Positions 43,822 to 53,900 of a DNA stretch of 64,000 bases are shown here, piece by piece. A model generated the notes under the pieces. It was not told where the DNA came from and made no database searches. It was given only the letters and a program-made list of their open reading frames with translations. Position 1 is the stretch's first letter. Every line of letters begins with the position of its first letter. A program made the translations under genes and the position numbers. The stretch comes from Cyclobacteriaceae bacterium (GTDB lineage Bacteria > Bacteroidota > Bacteroidia > Cytophagales > Cyclobacteriaceae). The stretch covers positions 1 to 64,000 of the forward strand of contig JAHBTY010000003.1 in the NCBI GenBank assembly GCA_019638355.1, written 5' to 3'.

Positions 43822-45222
43822 TTAAATACCGCTAAACAATTCAAATGTATCCAGGTAATTTGGTACCACGGCATTCCAGTTTTTAGCTTTCAGTTTTTCG
43901 GCAAGGGTAGTGGCACTGGTTGTTTCACCGTGTGTGATAAACGTTACCTTCGGACGCTCCTTAAAGTTATCAAGCCATTGTAAAAGCTCTTCCTGGTCGG
44001 CATGGGCCGAAAGTCCATTAATGGTTTTTACATGACACTTAACCGGAACTTCTTCACCAAAAATTTTCACCATTGGTTCGCCATCCTGTATTCTTCTTCC
44101 GCGCGAACCTTCTGCCTGGTAGCCTGCAAACAATACGGTATCATTTTCATTTCGCAGTCGATGAAATAAATGATGTAAAATGCGACCACCTGTTACCATG
44201 CCACTGGCAGAAATGATGATGGCTGAACGCTTGAGATCGTTCAGTGCTTTGGAATCCTCGCGGTTAGTACAAAAATGAATTTGTGGCGAATCGAAAATAC
44301 TTATCAGTTGATTGTGGTGTTTCTCAACTTTTATTTTGTGATTATAACTGTGGCGTTCGTACAAATCAGTAACATTAATAGCCATGGGGCTATCGATATA
44401 GATCGGAAGTTTAGGAATTCGCTTTTGTGCCATCAGCTGATGGAAATGATAAATGAGTGTTTGCGTTCTTCCAACAGCAAATGCCGGTACTACAATAACA
44501 CCTTGATGCGTCACTGCTTCATTTATAATTTGACTTAGATCGTTCTCAATCTGATCTACCGGATTTAGCCGATTGCCATAGGTAGATTCAACCAAGAGCA
44601 CATCCGCTCGTTCAATCGCTTCGGGCGGATGCATGATGGCATCGGTGTACCGACCCAGATCGCCCGAGAACACAACTTTCTTTTCTTGCTTTTGTGAATT
44701 AAAAGTAAGTTCAATAATAGCCGAACCGAGTATGTGGCCGGAGTTAAAAAAACGAGCGGATATGTGATTCAGGATTTTTACTTCTTTGTTAAATCGCACG
44801 CTATTCACCAACGGCAAAACTTCCTGTACGTCCTTTTCTGAAAAGAGCGGTTCGGGCTTGCTATGTTTGGAGTAACCGCGCTTAAATGCAAATTCAGCTT
44901 CTTCTTCCTGAAGTTTGGCAGCATCCTGCAACATAATCTTCATCAGGTCTTCGGTTGCATGGGTGCAGATTATTTGACCGCGAAAGCCATCTTTTACCAA
45001 TCGGGGCAAATACCCGATGTGATCGATGTGAGCGTGTGTGATGATAACGGTATGAATGGTTGCGGGATCTACGGGTAAGCGTTCCCAGTTACGCAGACGT
45101 AATTCTTTTTGCCCTTGAAACAGGCCGCAGTCAACCAGTATTTTTTGGTTATCAAATTCCAATAGGTATTTGGATCCGGTTACACTTTGTGCTGCGCCCA
45201 AAATTTTTAATCGTATGTTCAT
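43822..45222 (-). CDS. MBL-fold RNA-processing exonuclease-like protein (beta-CASP, RMMBL)
   Basis: Metallo-beta-lactamase hydrolase with beta-CASP and RNA-specificity domains, related to CPSF-73-like nucleases. Metal motif HAHIDHIGYLPRL at about 57-69, later ligand regions FNSGHILGSAIIEL and VVFSGDLGRY, beta-CASP LLVESTYGNR and VVPAFAVGRTQTLIY, RMMBL end INGLSAHADQEELLQWL and FITHGE. 466 residues. I chose the ATG at 45222 over a TTG two codons upstream. It is transcribed alone, divergent from the kinase gene. A role in RNA decay or maturation is the family view. Confidence 0.9.
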   Translation of the reverse strand: MNIRLKILGAAQSVTGSKYLLEFDNQKILVDCGLFQGQKELRLRNWERLPVDPATIHTVIITHAHIDHIGYLPRLVKDGFRGQIICTHATEDLMKIMLQDAAKLQEEEAEFAFKRGYSKHSKPEPLFSEKDVQEVLPLVNSVRFNKEVKILNHISARFFNSGHILGSAIIELTFNSQKQEKKVVFSGDLGRYTDAIMHPPEAIERADVLLVESTYGNRLNPVDQIENDLSQIINEAVTHQGVIVVPAFAVGRTQTLIYHFHQLMAQKRIPKLPIYIDSPMAINVTDLYERHSYNHKIKVEKHHNQLISIFDSPQIHFCTNREDSKALNDLKRSAIIISASGMVTGGRILHHLFHRLRNENDTVLFAGYQAEGSRGRRIQDGEPMVKIFGEEVPVKCHVKTINGLSAHADQEELLQWLDNFKERPKVTFITHGETTSATTLAEKLKAKNWNAVVPNYLDTFELFSGI

Positions 45223-45362
45223 CTGCAAAGTATTCTACACGAAATGTACTAAAATAACGTGGCTGATAACCTCTTAAATAAGATGCCCACTCGGAATCCA
45301 ATTAAACATTTGCAAGCTGCAGGTATTAATTCTATTTTAAAGGTTTCGGTTTATATCAATTC

Positions 45363-47183
45363 ATGAGAGTTATTCTTTTTCTGCTGTTTGCTGCAGTAAT
45401 AGGTACAACAAGCGCTCAACAACAGCACATTCAGCAATTATTAGATCAGGGTAATACAGTTTCGGAGTTTAACCCCGATTCGGCCTTGCTGTTGTTTGAA
45501 CAGGCCTTGACTCTGGCTACCGGTAAGGACACCATTATGCTGCCCCGTATATTCAATCGTTTTGCCCAGGCGTACAGTATGAAGGGCAACTATACCGAAG
45601 CGGCTAAGTTTTTAGTACAAGCACTAACCCATGCCGAATTACTAAACGATACCGTGGCGCTGATAGACGGGAATAACAACATGGGTATTGACTGGATGTA
45701 TCAGGAAGAATATGAAAAGGCATTAACCTATTTTAAGATCGCTGAACAATTAGCCGCACAATCGCACGATTCGCTGCGATGGGGGCATGCCCTCAACAAC
45801 CTGGGGTTAACAGTAGGCTATATGGGGCTTGCAAAAGAAGAATTGCACTATTATAACCGGGCTGCGGCCATCTTCAAAAAAATAAATGAGTTGGAAGGTT
45901 ATGCCAACACTTTATTAAATACTGCTACCTTGCTAACGGCCGAAAGAAAATATAAGAATGCAGAGCAACTCTATCAGGAAGCCTTAAGTATTTATAAAAA
46001 AATGGATTATGCCAATGCACAGGGAATGGTTTACCAAAGCATGGCAGAAAATGCCCGCGATGGCGGGCACTACAGCCAGGCATTGCACTACATACGTCAA
46101 TCTTTAAAAATAGCTCATACCCATGGTTACACAACCGAAGAAGCCAGTGGCTTGCGGCTGGCCAGCACAATTTTTAAAGAGATGAAGATGTATGACAGCG
46201 CCTATTATTACCTGGACAAACACCGCGAATTGCGCAACACCATTTTTAACTCCGAAAAAAACAAGATCACTTCCGAGTTGGAAGCCCGATATCAAACTGA
46301 AATTAAGGAACGAAAGATAAAATCGTTAGAACAAGAAAATACAATTAAAGACCTGCGTGCAACAACGGCCCGTCAGTGGCAAATCGGGTTAGTGGTAATA
46401 ATTGTATTAATTACTGCCGTGTTGAGTGTACTCTACAACCGCTATCAATTGAAACAACGTACAGCCAAAGTACTTGACGAAAAAAACACCGAACTACAAA
46501 AACTCAATTCTTTCAAAGACAAAATGTTTGCAGTTATCAGCCACGATTTGCGCAATCCGGTTGATGCCTTCAGCACGCTGATGGAAAGCCTTACCCAAAA
46601 TTTACAACATGCCAGCCCGGAAGAACTGAAAGAGTTTCTGGAAAGTATGCTGCACTCGGCCCGCGATTTAAAAAGTTTATTGAACAACCTGTTGGAGTGG
46701 TCGATGGTGCAGATCGGGAAATTACCGTTTCATCCGAATCCCTTTGTGGTGGCACATGCCGTGCAGGAAAGTATAGCCCACGTACAAGCTATGGCTCAGG
46801 TAAACAACATCCGGATTTTCACCAGTGGTTTGGATGTTACAGTGCGGGCAGATAAAAATATGGTAGTGATAATAATTCGCAATCTGCTGGCTAACGCTCT
46901 AAAATTTAGCGCTCGTGGAAAATCGGTAAACATTGATGCAACCCTTAAAGCTGGTTTTGTTTTGGTAGCTGTGCGCGATGAAGGTATTGGCATGACTCGT
47001 GAGGAGGTAGCAAAACTTTTTCAAAGCACCGATGAGGTGCGGAGTATCGGAACTTCTGCAGCTAAAGGTGCAGGCATTGGCTTATTATTATGTAAAGAAT
47101 TAGCCGAAAAAAATAATGGAAAAATATACGCTGAGAGTGTGCCGGGATCGGGTAGCACTTTTTATCTTGAGCTTCCGCAATGA
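45363..47183 (+). CDS. TPR-containing sensor histidine kinase
   Basis: Exported-sensor kinase of the type common in Bacteroidota. Signal peptide MRVILFLLFAAVIGTTSAQ, then a periplasmic TPR array at about 30-300 (LPRIFNRFAQAYSMKGNYTE, LRWGHALNNLGLTVGYMG, MVYQSMAENARDGGHYSQ). One membrane helix lies at about 338-358 (IGLVVIIVLITAVLSVLYN). HisKA has FAVISHDLRNPVDAF with H394; the ATPase domain has RNLLANALKFS, VRDEGIGMT and GAGIGLLLCKELAE. 606 residues. Its stop overlaps the response regulator start (ATGA), so they are a cognate pair. Confidence 0.93.
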   Translation: MRVILFLLFAAVIGTTSAQQQHIQQLLDQGNTVSEFNPDSALLLFEQALTLATGKDTIMLPRIFNRFAQAYSMKGNYTEAAKFLVQALTHAELLNDTVALIDGNNNMGIDWMYQEEYEKALTYFKIAEQLAAQSHDSLRWGHALNNLGLTVGYMGLAKEELHYYNRAAAIFKKINELEGYANTLLNTATLLTAERKYKNAEQLYQEALSIYKKMDYANAQGMVYQSMAENARDGGHYSQALHYIRQSLKIAHTHGYTTEEASGLRLASTIFKEMKMYDSAYYYLDKHRELRNTIFNSEKNKITSELEARYQTEIKERKIKSLEQENTIKDLRATTARQWQIGLVVIIVLITAVLSVLYNRYQLKQRTAKVLDEKNTELQKLNSFKDKMFAVISHDLRNPVDAFSTLMESLTQNLQHASPEELKEFLESMLHSARDLKSLLNNLLEWSMVQIGKLPFHPNPFVVAHAVQESIAHVQAMAQVNNIRIFTSGLDVTVRADKNMVVIIIRNLLANALKFSARGKSVNIDATLKAGFVLVAVRDEGIGMTREEVAKLFQSTDEVRSIGTSAAKGAGIGLLLCKELAEKNNGKIYAESVPGSGSTFYLELPQ

Positions 47184-47815
47184 ATCCATTAAAAGTTTTT
47201 CTGGTTGATGATCATAAACTGGTTCGCGATGGCATACGCGCCATGTTGTTAGGTAATATAAGTTTTAAAGTGGCCGGTACTGCTGGTAACGCTGAAGAAT
47301 TATTTAACCAGTTGAACGAAGTACAACCGGATATTTGTGTTGTGGATATTCAGTTGCCCGGAAAAAATGGAGTAGAAATCTCGAAACAATTAAAAGACCA
47401 GCATCCGCAAATCAAAATCCTGATTCTTACAGCCATGAAAGACGATGCTCCCGTGAAGCAATGCCGCGACATTGGCGTGGAGGGCATGATCTCAAAAGAC
47501 TCGGGCAAGGAAACGTACCTGGAGGCGCTTGAAGCTTTGAAGGCCGGTCGTACTTTTTATGCGGGTCAGTTTACTGAGCTATTGCTCAAAGCTTCACAAG
47601 GAAAGAGTGATAAAATGGCCATGCTCTCTGAACGGGAAATTGATTTCATTAAAGCATTTTCGCGCGGCCTTTCGCACAAAGAAATAGCCGATCACCTCAA
47701 CATCAGCCCGCGCACGGTGGAAGTCCATAAAAAAAATGTAATGGACAAGTTGCAATTCAGGAATGATGTTGACTTGGTGAAGTTTGCCATCAAAGAAGGC
47801 CTCACGTCAATTTAA
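47180..47815 (+). CDS. NarL/LuxR-family response regulator
   Basis: Receiver domain at 1-120 with acidic pair D10/D11, phospho-acceptor D56 in VVDIQLPGKNG and a conserved lysine in GMISKDSGKE. A LuxR-type HTH covers about 148-211: LSEREIDFIKAFSRGLSHKE, IADHLNISPRTVEVHKKNV. 211 residues, typical. It is coupled by 4 bp to the upstream kinase and lies 168 bp before the giant T9SS gene, which is a candidate target. Confidence 0.93.
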   Translation: MNPLKVFLVDDHKLVRDGIRAMLLGNISFKVAGTAGNAEELFNQLNEVQPDICVVDIQLPGKNGVEISKQLKDQHPQIKILILTAMKDDAPVKQCRDIGVEGMISKDSGKETYLEALEALKAGRTFYAGQFTELLLKASQGKSDKMAMLSEREIDFIKAFSRGLSHKEIADHLNISPRTVEVHKKNVMDKLQFRNDVDLVKFAIKEGLTSI

Positions 47816-47882
47816 AAAGTAGGCAGTAGGCAGGATGCAGTTGGTAGTCCTGCCTACTGGTTACTGCCTACTGCCACCTTTT
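47815..47882. repeat. GTAGGCA word hairpin after the response regulator
   Basis: GGCAGTAGGCAG (47822-47833) pairs perfectly with CTGCCTACTGCC (47864-47875), with AAAAG and CTTTT tails outside, so the block can end in a T run like a terminator. It is built from the word GTAGGCA and its complement, like the other gene-end repeats. Confidence 0.65.
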
Positions 47883-47983
47883 ACGTAAAACCCCTCATCC
47901 TTTTTACGGGCAATCCCCAATACCCTGCTGCGTGTGCTAAGGCCATTTTTACGGTGCCTTATTCATTAAACTATTTAACCCCT

Positions 47984-50900
47984 ATGAAAATTGATTCAAC
48001 TTTTACCAAACCGCGTTGGCTTTACTATTGCCAATATTTATTAAGCAGTTTAGTACTGATGGCAGTAATGGGCTCATTGAACGCTCAACCGCTTGTACCC
48101 GCAGCCTATTACCCAGCCATTGGTTCAACCGTTGCAACCACCAGTGGAGTTTCCCTTCGGTACAATACAACGGCTACTATGGGCAAAGGCTCAGGCAACA
48201 TTACTGTGTTTGCCGGTGGACTTTGGCAAACCATACCCGTGTCCAGCTCGAATGTAACAATTCAACCGGCCAGTAGTCCAGCCGGCTATTGGCTGTCGAT
48301 TAATTTTACTGATGGAAGGCCATTACCCGATGGTACAGCTATAACGGTGAATGTGCCGGCATCGGCAATTAATACCAACTGGTCGCAAGGCTTTTCCGAG
48401 CTTTTCAATACGTGGAATTTTAATACCCAACCATCAGGCCCCATTTTGTTCAGCCGAACACCGGCAATCGGATCAGCCATCAACTCTGCCACAACAACTT
48501 TTTCATTGGAGTTCCATGAAAATATTTTGAAAGGTAGCGGCTCCATTGTCTTTAAAAACAAAGACACCAATGCTGTTCTGCATTCCATTGATGTTACCTC
48601 GTCAGCCGTAACCATACTCAGTGGTCGGATCGCATCCATAACTTTACCCTCTGCATTACCGCAAGGTGTTAATGTAATTCTGGAAATGGCTTCAGGGGTA
48701 TTTAAAGATGCTGGTAATACAAACTCAATAGCCGTTAATGACAATAACACCTGGTTTACCGTGGTTGATAATGCAGCGCCTCAATTACTTTCAACAAATC
48801 CGGCCCATCAATCTATGATCAACGTAGCTGATCGCACCGTTACGCTTACGTTCAACGAACCGGTTGTTAAAGGAACGGGAGCTATCGCCTTCGTTAATCA
48901 AAGCAACGGTTCAACTATTTTCAATGCGCCACTTTTTGGAGGCGATGTAACGTATGCCGGCAATAGTATAACCATTGTAAAACCAACTAACTGGCCCTTC
49001 AATACGCAGGTGGGTGTAAACATACCAGCTACAGCTGTAAAAGACGGTGCCGGAAATTTTTGGCCCGGCATTACGGGTGCAAATTTTAGTTTCAGCACGT
49101 GTACATCGGCTACACCCACTGTTTCGATTGCCGTAACGGGTGGAACAAACCCTACCTGTGCAGGCCAGTCCATAACTTTTACAGCAACGCCCGGCAACGG
49201 TGGTACAACTCCTGTTTACCAATGGCGTGTAAACGGTGCTAATGTAGGAACCAACAGCCCCACTTTTACTTCTTCCACTTTAACCAATGGTCAGGTAGTA
49301 AGTTGTGTGCTTACAAGCAATGCAACCTGCACTACTGCTGCAACAGCAACCTCCAATAACATTACAGTAGGAATCACGCCAGTGGTTACTCCCACCGTAA
49401 CTATTACCGGCAACACTACAACCTGTTCCGGAAATTCAGTAACGTTTAATGCTGCGGTAACCAATGCCGGCTCAAACCCAACCTATCAATGGAAAGTGAA
49501 TGGAGCCAATGTGGGAAGTAATCAAAACTTTTTCACTACCAATACCCTTACCAACGGGCAGATAGTAACGTGCCAGATTACCCGCGATAATTCAGGTTGC
49601 ATAACAACCACTACGGCTACTTCCAATGCACTCACCATGGTGGTGGGTACTATGCCGGCACAACCCTCTGCCATTACAGGCAATGCAGCTGTTTGTCAGG
49701 GAACAACTGTAACATACAGTGTTACCAATGTTGCCGGTGTAAACTATGCCTGGGATGCAGGTGGTGGTGGCACCATTTCTGGTAGTGGCAATTCTGTTAG
49801 CGTTACCTGGCTATCCACCGGCACCAAAACCTTATCGGTATATCCAATTAATGCCTGTGGTACAGGCACTCCTGCTACATTATCCGTAACCATCAACGCT
49901 ACACCATCATCGCCCGGTACTGTTGCCGGTGCCAACGCTGTGGGACAAAATCAAGCCAACCAATATTCGGTTACCAATCAACCCGGTGTTACGTACGCAT
50001 GGAGTGCCGGGGCTGGCGGAACGGTAACCGGCAGTGGCAATTCGGTTAGTATTACCTGGACTACCGCAGGCAGTAAAACAATTACGGTAACACCCTCCAA
50101 CAGTTGTGGAACAGGTGCAGCCAGCACACTTGGAGTATCGGTTGGTTCATGTGCGGCTCCGGCTCAACCCAGCACAATTAGTGGTGCAGCAACTACGTGT
50201 GTGGGCGGCAGTGGTACGTATAGCGTTAGCAGCGTAGGCGGTGTTAATTATGCGTGGGATGCCGGTGCAGGTGGTAATGTCTCTGGCTCCGGAAATTCAG
50301 TTACCCTTACCTGGTCAACGCCCGGCACTAAAACAATTACCGTTACACCTTTTACTGATTGCGGCACAGGAACACCTCGTACTACTACTGTTGTTGTTTC
50401 AACATTACCCGATCAACCGTCAGCCATTACAGGTAATACTACGGCCTGTATCAGTTCCACCGTTGCATACAGTGTTACCAATGTGCCAGGCACTACTTAT
50501 ACGTGGGATACCGGTGGGAAAGGAACCGTTACCGGAACGGGTAACAATATCACTGTGCAATGGACTGCTGCGGGCACCAATAGTTTAACTGTTACGCCCT
50601 CCAATAGCTGCGGTACGGGTTTAGCCAGAACGCTATCGGTTGTTGTAAATAATGTGCCGCTTGGCACAAGTGCAATTACCGGAGCCAATTTAATGTGTAC
50701 CGGGACGTCATCAACTTATTCGGTTACCAATACAAGTGGTGTAACTTATGTGTGGAATGCGGGAGCAGGAAGCGCCATAACGGGTACGGGTAATTCCGTT
50801 TCCATTACATGGTCAACCGGAGGGGAGAAGGTAGTGCAGGTTACACCATCTAATGCCTGTGGTAACGGTGTTGCTACAACCTATACTGTTTCCGTAACAC

Positions 50901-53900
50901 CATCTGCTGCGCAGCCGGGCACCATTACCGGCTCCACTTCCGTAAATGCAGGAACAACCAACACCTATTCTGTACCCAACGTTGCCGGAATTAATTATGC
51001 CTGGTCAACCAACGCTGACGGTGTAATTGTAGGCAGCGGAAATTCCGTACAAGTTTCCTGGACGGCAGGAGGTACAAAAACACTTACTGTTACACCATCG
51101 AATGCTTGTGGAAACGGACCTGTGCGCGACCTTACCGTAAATGTTGCTACACCTTGTGTTATTCCATCCACGCCTTCGGTTATTATTATGAGTGGTTCGG
51201 CCAACACCACCGTCAATCAAACCTTACGGTTTCAGGTAACATTCTCATCGGGTGCAACATCCAACGATCTTACGGTTGTTCCATTAACCGGAGTTACACT
51301 CACTCCGGTTTCCGGAAACACATGGGATGCCACCTTTTCCACAGCTGGAAAATATACCGTTGTGGGTAAGGGCGTAAGTGCTTGCGGCAGCAGTGGACTT
51401 GCTACGCTGGATATTAATGTGTGTGCCTTATCACTTGATCCTCCTGCATCTGTAACCGGGCCAACCGAAAATGTTTGTCCGGGTTCAACCACACGCTATG
51501 TTGTAAACAACCCGGTAGAAGGTTATTCATATGACTGGAGTTTTAGTTTTGCGCCCGGTCTTGTTACGTATTTAAATGCACAGCGAACAGTGGCGGATAT
51601 TACCTGGACAATAAGCGGTGCCAACGTAACCGTTCGTTCGCGTAATGCCTGCAATAACACCAGTACATTCGGAACTACGATTTCTGTTGGACTGGCTAGT
51701 GCTCCAATAACACCATCATTCAATGTATCACCGGCAGGTGGAATATGCACGGGTAATACTGTAACCTATACAATTACAAATCCGGAAGCCGGAGTAGATT
51801 ACAACTGGAATTTGAATGGAGCCGGCACCGTAGCTGGAAATAAATTAAGTGCAACTGTGTTGGCGGATGGTCAGGCCCGAACAATTAAAGTATTAGCCAC
51901 AAAAGCCTGCTTTGTAAATCAGGAAGTAAACAGTATTAGTTTTGGTGGCGGTACTCCAACACCTGCTCAGCCCAGCCCGGTAAATGGGCCGGCTACCATA
52001 AACTTTAATACGGATGGTACATTTTCAGTAGAAGCACAACCTGCTGGCGTTAGTTTTAATTGGAGTGCCGGTGGCGATGCTACCATCACCAATACCGCTT
52101 CTCCTAATTCTAAATTAATTCGATGGTCAACCGGAGGCACTAAAACAATTGGTATAACTACATCAAATAGTTGTGGTATTAGTTCCTCAAGAACGTATTC
52201 ATTGTTTGTGTTCGGCCCCTGCGAGGCTCCGGCTATTCCTGATCCCATAACCGGCCCTTCATCGGGTTGTGCCAACCTGGAGTACACCTTTTCGGTACCG
52301 TTTCAACCCAACACAACGTATAATTGGAGTGCCGGTGGCGATGCTACCATTACCGGATCGGGCACTACCCGAACCATTAAATGGTCAACCGCTGGTTCAA
52401 AAACAATTTCAGTATCGGCTACGAATGGGTGTACCACATCGGCAGCACAAACCAAGGGCTTTGTGATTATATCCGTTCCGGCACAGCCCGCAGCTCTTAC
52501 CGGTGGCTCATCTGCCTGCGCGGGTGCAACGGAAGAGTTTTTGGTGAATCCAACCGTGGGTGGTGTAACGTATGCATGGGAAGTTCAAGGGGGTACTTTT
52601 ACAACATCTGGCACACAGAGTGAACGCATCAACATTACCTGGTCTTCGGCAGGAACCAATGTAATAAAGGTTAAAGCTTCCAACAGTTGTGGTTTCGGGC
52701 CGGAGCGTTCGATCACCCGTGTAATCGAAACAACACCGTTGCAACCCTCAATCATAACTGGCGAGCAAGAAGTTTGTACAGCTACCTCAAAAACTTATAG
52801 CATAACAAATGTGCCCGGCACAACCTATGTCTGGAATGGCGGGGCAGGAGCAACGGTAACGGGTTCAGGCAATGCCGTAACAATTTCGTGGAGTACAACC
52901 GGAGCAAAAACAATAACTGTTACTCCCTCGAATGCCTGCGGCAACGGCTCGCCTCGCACTTTAAGTGTGAATGTAATTGGTGTACCTTCCCAACCTTCTG
53001 CAATTTCAGGATCTTCAACTCCTGTTTTGGGTAATGTTGTAGCATATTCTGTAACCAATGTAACTGGTGTAAACTATACTTGGGCTTTGTCTGACAAAGG
53101 GGTGCTTACTGCCAGCGGCAATACTTCTGCTGTTACCTGGAGTACCACCGGCAGTGCTACTCTTTCTGTAACGCCATCCAATCAATGCGGAGCCGGCACC
53201 ATTCGATCACAAGCAATTACCATCAATAAAATACCACAACTAATCACTTTTACATTGGCAAGCCCGGTGTTAGCCGATGCTAACATTTCTTTGAATAGTG
53301 TTTCCGATTCCGGATTGCCAGTGAGCTATTCCAGTTCTAATACAACCATTGCCGAAGTTGCCGGCAACCAGTTGATCATTAAAGGCACGGGTACCGTTAA
53401 CATCACAGCTTCGCAAGGTGGCGATGCCGTTTATGCTGCGGCAACCAATGTGGTGCGTTCGCTTACCATCAACAAAGCTTCGCAAACCATTACGTTTGCA
53501 ACTCCTGCTGCAAAAGTGTTTACAGATGAACCTTTCGATGCTGGGGCCTCGGTTAACTCACCGTTAGCATTAACCTATTCCAGTTCTAATACAGCAGTAG
53601 CTACTGTTACCAATAATGGAACCGTTACCATAACAGGAGTTGGCACTACTTCTATCACAGCTTCACAGGGAGGAGACGCTTTATACAATGCCGCCACTCC
53701 GGTGTCGCGTACACTAACAGTGAATAAGGCTGCTCAAACAATTGCGTTTGAAGCAATTCCGGCAAAAAGTTTAAGCGATCCTCCCTTCCAACTAAACGCC
53801 ACTGCATCTTCGGGCCTGGCAGTTACCTATAGCAGTTCAAACCCGGCTGTTGCTGAGGTAATTGGAAACACGGTTATCGTGTTGGGTAATGGTAGCACCA

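Noticed and set aside
48286-53485. Many open frames of 60-154 codons on the minus strand and in other frames within the giant gene.
   Set aside because: They lie fully inside a strongly coding, Thr/Ser/Gly-rich repeat gene; their translations are low-complexity and follow the repeat period, as expected for shadow frames.
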